DNA of 8,523 nt from Thermoleophilaceae bacterium (GTDB lineage Bacteria > Actinomycetota > Thermoleophilia > Solirubrobacterales > Thermoleophilaceae), in assembly GCA_013695885.1 (NCBI GenBank), contig JACCZP010000300.1, forward strand, positions 1 to 8,523, written 5' to 3'. This document shows, piece by piece, positions 1-7,028 of the stretch (the stretch's first letter is position 1; each line of letters begins with the position of its first letter). The position numbers were made by a program, and so were the translations under genes. The notes beneath the pieces were generated by a model, which saw nothing but the letters and a program-made list of their open reading frames with translations, was not told the origin of the DNA and did not search any database.

Positions 1-97
1 GGTACAGCTCCTTGCAGAAGCTCGGGAGCTTCCACTCGGTCTCGCGTGCCTCCTCGGCTACATCGCGTGCTTCCTGCTCGCTCACCTGCGTGGCCAA
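1..97 (-). CDS. Probable acyl-CoA dehydrogenase, N-terminal fragment (cut by left edge)
   Basis: Only the first 32 codons are present; the gene runs off the left edge. The chosen start is TTG at 97-95, because a near-consensus ribosome-binding stretch (AGGGGTGAT, 109-101) lies 7 nt upstream when measured from its G run. The alternative GTG at 85-83 would sit too far from it. The peptide begins MATQVSEQEARDVAEEAR and continues through a TEWKLPSF segment to the edge. An acidic helix followed by a W-x-x-PSF segment resembles, from memory, the N-terminus of actinobacterial acyl-CoA dehydrogenases, flavoproteins that oxidise acyl-CoA to enoyl-CoA. No FAD or catalytic motif lies inside the window, so the family call rests on this short similarity. 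A neighbouring HMG-CoA lyase would fit an isovaleryl-CoA or related acyl-CoA degradation role, which is inference. Confidence 0.55.
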   Translation of the reverse strand, partial: MATQVSEQEARDVAEEARETEWKLPSFCKELY

Positions 98-100
98 ACC

Positions 101-109
101 ATCACCCCT
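101..109 (-). promoter_or_regulatory. Ribosome-binding site deciding the TTG start at 97
   Basis: On the minus strand the sequence AGGGGTGAT matches the anti-Shine-Dalgarno consensus AGGAGGTGAT except for one missing base. It lies 7 nt before TTG (97-95), counting from the G run. The overlapping ATG at 102-100 is only about 2 nt from the G run and opens a six-codon frame, so TTG is the better start for the downstream reading frame. Confidence 0.5.
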
Positions 110-168
110 GTTCTCGGACTTGAGTTCACCGCCGGTCTTCCGGTAATACGAATCGGCGAGGGTACTGG

Positions 169-199
169 ACCGCTCGGGATATCCAGCGGGCCGAGCGGT
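169..199 (-). terminator. GC-rich hairpin after the HMG-CoA lyase gene, possible terminator
   Basis: A perfect 9-bp inverted repeat, ACCGCTCGG (199-191) and CCGAGCGGT (177-169), encloses a 13-nt loop. It starts 11 nt after the TGA stop of the lyase gene at 212-210. There is no T-tract, so it is not a classical intrinsic terminator. High-GC actinobacteria often have strong hairpins without U-tails at transcript ends, so it could terminate, attenuate or protect the 3' end of the long operon mRNA. The remaining 71 nt before the next start hold no convincing promoter that I can see. Confidence 0.4.
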
Positions 200-209
200 G
201 GGCGGGGAC

Positions 210-1130
<921 letters not shown>

Positions 1131-1212
1131 GCCGGCGACGATACCGCCCGGCCTCGCCAACCTGCCGGCCGCCGTGGCCGCCGGGGGAGCCCAGACCGCG
1201 TGGGGATGGCCC

Positions 1213-2076
1213 TCAGCCGGTCGGTGGAGACGCCGCGGGGCTGAGAGGCACGCCGTTCTCCGTGCTTTCCTGCTCGGCCGGAGCCGGAGCCGGGGCCGCG
1301 GGCTCGACCCCCATGGCGTGGAAGCCACCGTCCACGTGCAGGATCTCGCCGGTCACGGCCCGGGCCAGATCGGAGAGCAGGAAGCAGATCGCCGCCCCGA
1401 CCGGCGAAGCGTCGCCGGTGTCCCAGCCGAGCGGCGCGCGGGCGCTCCACGCCCCGGCCAGCTGCCCGAAGCCGGGGATCCCGCCGGCCGCGGGGGTGTC
1501 GAGCGGTCCGGCGGAGACGAGGTTGACGCGCACGCCCCGAGGGCCGAGGTCACGGGCCATGTAGCGCGAGACGGCCTCCAGCGCTGCCTTCGACACGCCC
1601 ATCCAGTCGTAGGCCGGCCATGCCACCGAGGCGTCGAAGTCGAGGCCAACGAGGCTGCCTCCCGGGGCATCGCCCGCCTCGAGCAGGGGGATCAGCGCCC
1701 GGCCCAGGGACTTGAACGAGAATGCGCTGGTCTCGAACGCCGCCGAGGCGCTGGCCGGCGGGGTGTCGAGGAACCGGCCGCCGATCGCGTCCTCCGGCGC
1801 GAACGCGATGGCGTGGAGCGCGCCGTCGAGGCCGCCCCAGCGTTCGTCGAGATCCTCTCGAACGCGCTCGAAGTCGTCCGGGTTGCGCACGTCGAGCTCG
1901 AGCACGTCGGGTGTGGCCGGCAGGCTGCGGGCGGCACGCTCGGTCATCCGTCGCATGCGGCCGAAGCTGGTGAGCACCACCTCGGCGCCCGCTCGCTGGG
2001 CCTGCTCGGCCGCGGCGTAGGCGATCGAGTGGCGCGTGGCGACGCCGGTGATGAGGATGCGCTTGCCGGCGAGCAT
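1213..2076 (-). CDS. fabI: Enoyl-[acyl-carrier-protein] reductase, InhA/FabI type
   Basis: It reduces trans-2-enoyl-ACP with NAD(P)H, the last step of each FAS-II elongation cycle. From ATG at 2076 it is 287 aa. The N-terminal GKRILITGVATRHSIAY (4-20) is the FabI nucleotide-binding loop. The catalytic Y-x6-K motif is Tyr156 and Lys163 in YDWMGVSK, and LDFD at 145-148 resembles the InhA version. SAGP (188-191) and VDGGFH (248-253) close the core. Two deviations stand out: the usual HSIGF segment reads HAIAF (88-92), and an Ala/Pro-rich tail of about 34 residues follows the core where E. coli FabI ends shortly after. ATG 2076 overlaps the previous stop as TGATG; GTG at 2079, giving one extra residue, is also possible. 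There is no ribosome-binding site, so translation is probably coupled to the upstream dehydratase gene. Confidence 0.93.
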   Translation of the reverse strand: MLAGKRILITGVATRHSIAYAAAEQAQRAGAEVVLTSFGRMRRMTERAARSLPATPDVLELDVRNPDDFERVREDLDERWGGLDGALHAIAFAPEDAIGGRFLDTPPASASAAFETSAFSFKSLGRALIPLLEAGDAPGGSLVGLDFDASVAWPAYDWMGVSKAALEAVSRYMARDLGPRGVRVNLVSAGPLDTPAAGGIPGFGQLAGAWSARAPLGWDTGDASPVGAAICFLLSDLARAVTGEILHVDGGFHAMGVEPAAPAPAPAEQESTENGVPLSPAASPPTG

Positions 2077-2600
2077 CACAGCGGGAGCACGAATTTGGCC
2101 TCGAGGGCGGAGTCCGATTCAACCGTGTCCCCCGCGGGCGAGGCGGCCGGGCCGCGCCGCCAGAGCACCTCAACGGCCACTCGGGCCACCATCTCCGCGC
2201 GGTGGTTGAGCACCCGCCAGCGCCATACCGCGAGCCCGGCCTCCTCGCTCACCTCGCGCGCCGACTCGAGACTGCCCTCCACGTGGATCGTGTCCCCGAG
2301 CCGCACCGGGCGCTTCAGCACCGCGTCGCTCACCCGGCGTAGGGCCAGCACGCGGTCGGGGTCGGTCGGCACGAGCCCCGCGGCGACGGAGAGCACGAGC
2401 ATGCCGTGGGCGATGCGCTCGCCGAACTGGCTCGTCCGCGCCCACTCGGCGTCGACGTGGTGGGGGTGGAAGTCGCCGGTCAACCCGGCGAAGGCGACGA
2501 CGTCGGACTCGGTCACCGTGCGCCCCGGGGTCACGAAGCTCATGCCGGGCTCGAGCTCGTCGAAGTCGAGCGCGAGCGGCGAGGTGGCGGGGTCGGTCAT
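2076..2600 (-). CDS. MaoC-like hot-dog dehydratase, candidate 3-hydroxyacyl-ACP dehydratase
   Basis: A 174-aa single hot-dog domain protein. The (R)-hydratase signature is clear: AGLTGDFHPHHVD (38-50), with catalytic Asp43 and His48 at the five-residue spacing of PhaJ/HadB-type enzymes, followed by ERIAHGML (61-68). The usual GDxNPxH motif has His45 in place of Asn. MaoC hydratases interconvert enoyl and (R)-3-hydroxyacyl thioesters on CoA or ACP. No FabZ or FabA is visible here, and this gene sits between the condensing and reducing enzymes directly before fabI. The likely role is therefore the FAS-II dehydration step, as HadB does in mycobacteria; this is inference. The last 25 residues or so (from about 150) are low-complexity. 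ATG 2600 overlaps the SGNH stop as ATGA, with GGAG 4 nt upstream. A PhaJ-like enoyl-CoA hydratase is the alternative. Confidence 0.85.
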   Translation of the reverse strand: MTDPATSPLALDFDELEPGMSFVTPGRTVTESDVVAFAGLTGDFHPHHVDAEWARTSQFGERIAHGMLVLSVAAGLVPTDPDRVLALRRVSDAVLKRPVRLGDTIHVEGSLESAREVSEEAGLAVWRWRVLNHRAEMVARVAVEVLWRRGPAASPAGDTVESDSALEAKFVLPL

Positions 2601-3280
2601 GGCACTCCATCGGTCGGGTGGTCGGGTGTTCGGTCGTGGTCCTCGAGCTCGGCCACGGCCTCGGCGAACGCGGCCGCCGCCCGGCGGTTGCCCGCGCGCG
2701 AGGGGTGGACGCCGTCGCCCGCATAGTTCTCCCGATCGCCCGCGCTCGGGTAACCGGCGAAATCGAGACAGAGGGCGCCGTGGCGCGCGGCCTCCGCCTG
2801 CGTCACGTCATTCAGCGCGGCCAAGCCCTCGGCCACCCGCCGCCGCGAGCGGGGTCCCATCGGCAGCCACGGCGAGAAGTCGGCGCAGGTGGCGGTGAGC
2901 AGATGGGCGTCGGGCGTGCCCGCACGCAGGCACGCGAGGACCGCCGTGAAAGCGTCGCGGTAGCCGTCGATGTCCGGACGGACGGAGAGCAGCACGTCGT
3001 TGACGCCGCACAGGACGGTGACGAGGTCGGGCTCGAGCGTCGCGGCTCGCTCGAGCTGGCCGGCGGCCACCTCCGCGCTGGTGGCTCCGGCCACCCCGAG
3101 GTTCACGTACTCGAGTCCGGGATGCCGCGCGAGCAGGGCGTCCGCGAGCTCGTCGGGCCAGCGCCCGGCGCCTTCGGGATCGCCGGGCACGCCGGCGGTG
3201 AAGGAGTCGCCTACGGCCACATAGCGATGCAGTCGCCGCAGCGCGGGACGGGCGTGGTCATAGGGGGATGTTGCCGCCAC
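2597..3280 (-). CDS. SGNH/GDSL-family hydrolase (esterase or thioesterase)
   Basis: A 227-aa serine hydrolase with all four SGNH blocks: GDSFTAG (24-30, nucleophile Ser26), NLGVAGATS (60-68, block II Gly), GVND (92-95, Asn94) and DGVH (189-192, Asp189 and His192). No signal peptide or membrane helix is visible: the N-terminus is polar and charged, so the protein is probably cytosolic. The chosen start is GTG at 3280, backed by a strong ribosome-binding site (GGAGG at 3291-3287, 6 nt spacing). This overlaps the 3' end of the carboxyltransferase gene by 23 nt. The downstream dehydratase start overlaps its stop. Family members hydrolyse esters, lysophospholipids or acyl thioesters, TesA being one example, so a role in releasing or recycling acyl chains would fit this operon. 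The sequence does not show the substrate. The acidic tail after about residue 211 is not conserved-looking. Confidence 0.88.
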   Translation of the reverse strand: MAATSPYDHARPALRRLHRYVAVGDSFTAGVPGDPEGAGRWPDELADALLARHPGLEYVNLGVAGATSAEVAAGQLERAATLEPDLVTVLCGVNDVLLSVRPDIDGYRDAFTAVLACLRAGTPDAHLLTATCADFSPWLPMGPRSRRRVAEGLAALNDVTQAEAARHGALCLDFAGYPSAGDRENYAGDGVHPSRAGNRRAAAAFAEAVAELEDHDRTPDHPTDGVP

Positions 3281-4724
3281 GCGTTCCCTCCCTCTCTCCG
3301 CCCTCGAGGCTCTCGAGCGCCCACATCAGGCGCGCGCGGGTCTCGGATGGCTCGATCACCTCGTCCACGAAGCCCTGGCGCGCCGCCACCTCGGCACCCA
3401 GGTGCTCGTCGGTGTAGGCCTCGGCCAGCTCGGCGCGCAGCGCGTCGCGGTTGCCGTTCGCCGCCTTGAGCTCCCGGCGGTTGACCACGCCCACCGCCTG
3501 CGTGGCGCCCATCACGCCGATCTCCGCCTGCGGCCAGGCGAAGGCGAAGTCCGCACCGAGGTCCTTCGCGTTCATCGTGATGTATGCCCCGCCGTAGGCC
3601 TTGCGCAGCACGACGGTCACCCGCGGCACCGTGGCCTCCGCGAAGGCGTGCACGAGCTTGGCCCCGTGGCGTATGACCCCGGCGGCCTCCTGTGTGGTTC
3701 CGGGAAGGAACCCGGGCGTGTCGACCAGCACCACCAGCGGCACGCCGAACGCGTTGCACGTGCGCACGAAGCGAGCGGCCTTCTGACCCGCTTCGGCGTC
3801 GAGGCAGCCGGCGAGATGGCGCGGCTGGTTGGCGACCACGCCCACGGGGCGGCCGTCGAGGCGCGCGAACGCGGTCACCACGTTGGGCGCCCACCCCGGG
3901 GCCACCTCGAGCAGTGCGCCGTCGTCGGCCACGGCGCGCACCACGTCGCGCACGTCGTAGACCCGGCGGAGGTCGCTCGGCACCCCGGCGCCGGGATCGG
4001 CGGCGCCCGGTGGCGCGGCGGCGGCGCGCGGAGGGCGATCGGAGCAGCTCTGGGGCAGGAAGGAGAGCAGCTCGCGGGTGAGCGCGACCGCGCCGTCGTC
4101 GCTCGGGGCCACGAAGTGGCAGACGCCGTTCTGCTCGTGCACGCGCGGGCCCCCGAGATCCTCGGCGCTCACCTCCTCGCCGACCGACTCCCGGACCACC
4201 CCCGGGCCGGTCAGGAACATGCTGGTGCCCTCCGTCATGACCACGAAGTCGGTGAGGGCGGGAGAGTAGGAGCCGCCGCCGGCCGCGGTGCCCGACACCA
4301 CGGAGATCTGAGGGACCTGGCCCGACAGCCCGACGTTGGCGTTGAAGATCCGCCCGTAGCCCCCGAGCGCCGCGACGCCCTCCTGGACCCGCGCCCCTCC
4401 GGAGTCCACGAAGCCGACCACCGGCGCGCGGGAGCGGCCGGCCAGCTCCATCACGCGCAGGATGGTGTCGGCGTGGGTCGCGCCCAGCGAGCCGCCCGAG
4501 ACCGTCGAGTCCTGGGCGTAGCAGAACACCGGCCGCCCAGCCACGGCGCCCGCCGCGCCGAGCACGCCGTCCCCCGGGCGCGCGCGCTCGCCCATGCGCG
4601 CCGAGGCCGCTCCGGAGCGCACGAGCCGCAGCGACCCGTCGTCGCACAGCAGCTCGAGCCGCTCGAGCGCAGAGAGCCGATTCCCGCGCTCCGGAGAGGA
4701 GGAGGAGGAGGAGGCGACGCTCAT
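3258..4724 (-). CDS. accD: Acyl-CoA carboxylase carboxyltransferase (beta) subunit, AccD6/PccB type
   Basis: It transfers carboxyl from carboxybiotin to acetyl-CoA or propionyl-CoA; malonyl-CoA supply is the expected job here. The 488-aa protein has both crotonase-fold halves. The N-half carries QDSTVSGGSLG (71-81), DSGGARVQEG (107-116) and AAGGGSYSPALTD (147-159). The C-half carries YDVRDVV (256-262), DTPGFLPGT (335-343), RKAYGGAYITMN (374-385) and a C-terminal GGNIPL. There is no zinc finger of the E. coli AccD kind. From memory it resembles mycobacterial AccD6, which also sits in a FAS-II operon. The biotinylated alpha subunit is not in the window. A Ser-rich N-terminus (5-10) is encoded by a TCC repeat, and an Ala/Pro linker (about 230-250) joins the halves. 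ATG 4724 is the only start in this frame after the fabF stop, and no ribosome-binding site stands out. Acetyl versus propionyl preference cannot be read. Confidence 0.9.
   Translation of the reverse strand: MSVASSSSSSPERGNRLSALERLELLCDDGSLRLVRSGAASARMGERARPGDGVLGAAGAVAGRPVFCYAQDSTVSGGSLGATHADTILRVMELAGRSRAPVVGFVDSGGARVQEGVAALGGYGRIFNANVGLSGQVPQISVVSGTAAGGGSYSPALTDFVVMTEGTSMFLTGPGVVRESVGEEVSAEDLGGPRVHEQNGVCHFVAPSDDGAVALTRELLSFLPQSCSDRPPRAAAAPPGAADPGAGVPSDLRRVYDVRDVVRAVADDGALLEVAPGWAPNVVTAFARLDGRPVGVVANQPRHLAGCLDAEAGQKAARFVRTCNAFGVPLVVLVDTPGFLPGTTQEAAGVIRHGAKLVHAFAEATVPRVTVVLRKAYGGAYITMNAKDLGADFAFAWPQAEIGVMGATQAVGVVNRRELKAANGNRDALRAELAEAYTDEHLGAEVAARQGFVDEVIEPSETRARLMWALESLEGGEREGTRGGNIPL
3286..3292 (-). 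promoter_or_regulatory. Ribosome-binding site deciding the SGNH hydrolase GTG start
   Basis: The purine run GGGAGGG, within the carboxyltransferase coding sequence, contains GGAGG 6 nt before GTG 3280-3278. It supports a 23-nt gene overlap rather than a later start. Confidence 0.6.
4698..4715. repeat. Trinucleotide (GAG/TCC) microsatellite
   Basis: About six tandem GGA/GAG units on the plus strand read as TCC Ser codons on the minus strand and encode Ser5-Ser10 at the N-terminus of the carboxyltransferase. It lies in a non-conserved leader, so copy-number change would add or remove Ser residues in frame without touching the enzyme core. Confidence 0.7.
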
Positions 4725-4758
4725 CGAGTGGGCACCGAGGAGTTGGCCACGACGCGGC

Positions 4759-5979
4759 TCACCATCCCGCCAGGCAGATCACGGCGTTGTGGCCGCCGAA
4801 GCCGAAGGAGCTCGACATGGCCAGCGGCGGGCGGCCGTTGCCGATCGACCGTGGTCCGTCGGTCACGTAGTCGAGGTCGAGGCCCTCGTCGGGCTCGCCG
4901 TAGCCGAGGGTCGGAGGCGCGGTCCGGGCCCGCAGCGCGAGCACGGTGGCCACCGCCTCGACCGCTCCGGCCCCGCCGAGCAGATGGCCGATGGCCGACT
5001 TGGTCGAGGAGATCGGGACCTCGTAGGCGACCGGGCCGAGCGCGGTCTTCAGCGCCTCGGTCTCGGCGCGGTCGTTCAGCGGTGTCGAGGTGCCGTGGGC
5101 GTTCACGTAGTCGAGCACGGCGGGCCCTATCCCGGCGTCGTCGAGCGCACGCTCGATGGCCCGTGCGGCGCCGCGGCCGTCCGGCTCGGGGGCGGTCACG
5201 TGGTGGGCGTCGGCGCTCGCCCCGTAACCCGTGAGCTCGGCGAGGACCGTGGCGCCACGGGCCTCGGCCGCTTCGAGCTCCTCGAGCACGAGCACGCCGG
5301 CGCCCTCACCCATGACGAAGCCGTCGCGGCGGGCGTCGAAGGGGCGCGAGACGCCCGACTTCGACACCGCGCCCATGGCGGCAAAGGCGGCTAGTGCGAG
5401 CGGGGTGAGCGCCGACTCGGCGCCGCCGGCCACCACGGCGTCGCAGTCGCCCGCGCGGATCATGCGCAGGGCGGTGCCGAGCGCGTCGGTGCCCGCGGCA
5501 CAGGCCGACACCGTGGTCTGCGCGGGACCCCTCAGTCCGTGACGCATGGCGAGCGCCGCGGTGGCGGCGTTGGCCATCAGCAGCGGCACCGACAGGGGGG
5601 ACACCCGTCCGGCTCCGCGGTCGCGGAGCACGTCGTGTTGGGTCTCGATGGTGCCGAGGCCGCCGATCCCCGTCCCGATCACACAGCCCACCCGGTCGGG
5701 GTCGTGCGGCGGCTCGCCGTTCCAGCCCGCGTGGGCGAGCGCCTCCTCGGAGGCGGCGACGGCGAGCTGGGCGAAGCGATCCGAGCGACGGGCCTCCTTG
5801 GGCGAGAGCACATCGCTGGGGTCGAAGTCCGCGCAGCGCGCGAGACCGTCCTCGATGGCGGTGCGCCCGTCGCGCCAACCCTCGTAGAGGGCGTTCGCGT
5901 CGGCTCCGAGCGGGGTGACCGCGCCGACGCCGGTGATCACCACCCGGCGGACTTTCGTGTTGGCCGCGCCGCGGCTCAC
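4759..5979 (-). CDS. fabF: 3-oxoacyl-[acyl-carrier-protein] synthase II
   Basis: It condenses malonyl-ACP with a growing acyl-ACP, the elongating step of FAS-II. The 406-aa protein has the full KAS I/II thiolase fold with the Cys-His-His triad: Cys160 in VSACAAGTDAL, His295 in NAHGTSTPLND, and His332 in STKSAIGHLLGGAGAVEA, where Lys327 is the conserved lysine. RVVITGVGAVTPLG (12-25) opens the fold and the glycine-rich SSSFGFGGHNAV (389-400) closes it. The Cys-His-His pattern separates it from FabH, and the complete catalytic Cys excludes a chain-length-factor partner. The start is GTG at 5979, overlapping the acpP stop as GTGA with no strong ribosome-binding site, so it is probably translationally coupled to acpP. 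It corresponds in position to kasA of the mycobacterial operon, but only one ketosynthase copy is present. Confidence 0.96.
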   Translation of the reverse strand: MSRGAANTKVRRVVITGVGAVTPLGADANALYEGWRDGRTAIEDGLARCADFDPSDVLSPKEARRSDRFAQLAVAASEEALAHAGWNGEPPHDPDRVGCVIGTGIGGLGTIETQHDVLRDRGAGRVSPLSVPLLMANAATAALAMRHGLRGPAQTTVSACAAGTDALGTALRMIRAGDCDAVVAGGAESALTPLALAAFAAMGAVSKSGVSRPFDARRDGFVMGEGAGVLVLEELEAAEARGATVLAELTGYGASADAHHVTAPEPDGRGAARAIERALDDAGIGPAVLDYVNAHGTSTPLNDRAETEALKTALGPVAYEVPISSTKSAIGHLLGGAGAVEAVATVLALRARTAPPTLGYGEPDEGLDLDYVTDGPRSIGNGRPPLAMSSSFGFGGHNAVICLAGW

Positions 5980-6227
5980 GATCCGTGGGCCACCACGTAC
6001 TCGATCGCGTCGCCGACGGTCTTCAGCTTGACCGCGTCCTCGCTGGGGATGGCGACGCCGAACTCGTCCTCAACGACCTGGGTGAGCTCCACGAGGTCGA
6101 GCGAATCGACGTCGAGCGACTCGAACGTGGCGTCGGGGGTGACGGCCGCGGGGTCCGGGCCGAGCTCGGCGATCGTCTCGACGACCCTCGCTTCGACGTT
6201 CTCGCGCGTGATGGTGGTTGTGGCCAT
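5976..6227 (-). CDS. acpP: Acyl carrier protein
   Basis: This is an 83-aa acidic carrier protein that holds the growing acyl chain on a 4'-phosphopantetheine arm and passes it between FabD, FabH, FabG, FabF, the dehydratase and FabI. The attachment site is Ser42 in the VDSLDLVEL motif (40-48), and the surrounding four-helix pattern is normal, including VVEDEFGVAIPSEDA (51-65), the usual recognition helix and following loop. The length matches bacterial AcpP (about 78-90 aa). Its gene has the clearest consensus ribosome-binding site of the operon, AGGAGG at 8 nt, and the widest gap in the fab core (48 nt). That fits the need for more ACP than enzyme. The stop overlaps the fabF GTG start by 4 nt. 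Confidence 0.97.
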   Translation of the reverse strand: MATTTITRENVEARVVETIAELGPDPAAVTPDATFESLDVDSLDLVELTQVVEDEFGVAIPSEDAVKLKTVGDAIEYVVAHGS

Positions 6228-6235
6228 GGGTGGTG

Positions 6236-6241
6236 CCTCCT
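6236..6241 (-). promoter_or_regulatory. Consensus Shine-Dalgarno for acpP
   Basis: AGGAGG on the minus strand lies 8 nt before the acpP ATG (6227-6225). It is the most complete ribosome-binding site of any in-window gene start, which suggests acpP is translated independently and strongly rather than by coupling from fabG. Confidence 0.75.
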
Positions 6242-6275
6242 GCTTTCGGGATCGGTCCTGGGTAGGTTCGGTGGA

Positions 6276-7028
6276 TCAGGCGCTCAGGCCGCCGTCGACC
6301 GCCAGCGTCGCGCCGGTCACGTAGGCGGCTTCCTCGGAGGCGAGGAACCGCACGCAGGCGGCCACCTCTTCGGGGGTACCGGCCCGCCGGGCGGGCACGG
6401 AGTCGAGGATGTCTGTGGAGAGGTCCCGGGTCATGTCGGTGTCCACCAGCCCAGGGGCGACTGCGTTGACGGTCACGCCGCGGCGCGCCACCTCGGCGGC
6501 CACCGTGCCGGTCATGCCGATCACCCCGGCCTTCGAGGCGGCGTAGTTGGCCTGCCCCGGGCTGGCCCGGGTGCCGACCACCGACGCGACGTTCACGATG
6601 CGGCCGAACCGGGCCTTGATCATCGGCCGCAGCGCTCGGCGGGTCAGCCGGAACGCTCCGGACAGATTGGTGTCGAGCACGCGGTCCCAAGCCCCGTCGT
6701 CGATCTGGACGGCGAGGCCGTCCTCGCGTACACCCGCGTTGTTCACGAGCACGAGCACGGGGCCGAAGGCCTCCTCCACGGCGCCGAGCAGGCGGTCGGC
6801 GGCGCCGAGCTCGGCAACGTCTCCCGACACGGCCATGGCACGGCCGCCGTCGGCCTCGATGGCGTCCACCACACCGGCCGCGGCATCGGCGCCGGAGCGG
6901 TAGCTCACGCCAACCGGCCAACCCTCCGCGGCCAGCGCCCGGGCCACCGCGGCGCCGATCCCGCGCGAGCCGCCGGTCACGAGCGCCGCGCCGGAGGCGC
7001 TCCGTGGCGCGCCGTTCTCAGCGGCCAT
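6276..7028 (-). CDS. fabG: 3-oxoacyl-[acyl-carrier-protein] reductase
   Basis: It is the NADPH-dependent reductase that turns 3-oxoacyl-ACP into (R)-3-hydroxyacyl-ACP. The 250-aa short-chain dehydrogenase has the nucleotide-binding TGGSRGIG (18-25), the NNAG motif (96-99), Asn121, and the catalytic Ser149, Tyr162 and Lys166 (YAASK at 162-166). It ends in VTGATLAVDGGLSA, typical of FabG. The open frame runs further upstream, inside fabH, but that part is a shadow. ATG at 7028 is chosen because it precedes the Rossmann start by 17 residues and has a G-rich GGGGG stretch 7 nt upstream. It overlaps the fabH stop by 11 nt. Its position between fabH and acpP makes FabG the sound name within a large SDR family. 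Confidence 0.94.
   Translation of the reverse strand: MAAENGAPRSASGAALVTGGSRGIGAAVARALAAEGWPVGVSYRSGADAAAGVVDAIEADGGRAMAVSGDVAELGAADRLLGAVEEAFGPVLVLVNNAGVREDGLAVQIDDGAWDRVLDTNLSGAFRLTRRALRPMIKARFGRIVNVASVVGTRASPGQANYAASKAGVIGMTGTVAAEVARRGVTVNAVAPGLVDTDMTRDLSTDILDSVPARRAGTPEEVAACVRFLASEEAAYVTGATLAVDGGLSA

Noticed and set aside
82..102. Mini-ORF starting at ATG 102-100 (six codons) overlapping the TTG start of the dehydrogenase.
   Set aside because: It is only about 2 nt from the ribosome-binding G run and encodes nothing recognisable; it is probably chance.
112..150. Possible promoter elements in the gap before the dehydrogenase gene (TATTAC near 148-143, GGAAG and GTC boxes).
   Set aside because: No matched -35/-10 pair with convincing consensus; the short matches are expected by chance.
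1161..1184. GGC/GCC-rich imperfect palindrome in the fabI to lyase gap, possible terminator.
   Set aside because: The arms differ at one position, the perfect form leaves only a 2-nt loop, and such strings are common at this base composition.
1131..1328. N-terminal extension of the HMG-CoA lyase frame into fabI.
   Set aside because: The extra 66 codons are low-complexity and not lyase-like, and the protein from GTG 1130 already has full family length and colinear residues.
3211..4647. A minus-strand frame of 478 codons overlapping the carboxyltransferase.
   Set aside because: It is an out-of-frame shadow rich in Arg and Gly; the other frame has all carboxyltransferase motifs.
6228..6275. 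Possible regulatory palindrome near GGACCGATCC between fabG and acpP.
   Set aside because: The symmetry is short and imperfect, with no second copy elsewhere in the window to suggest an operator.
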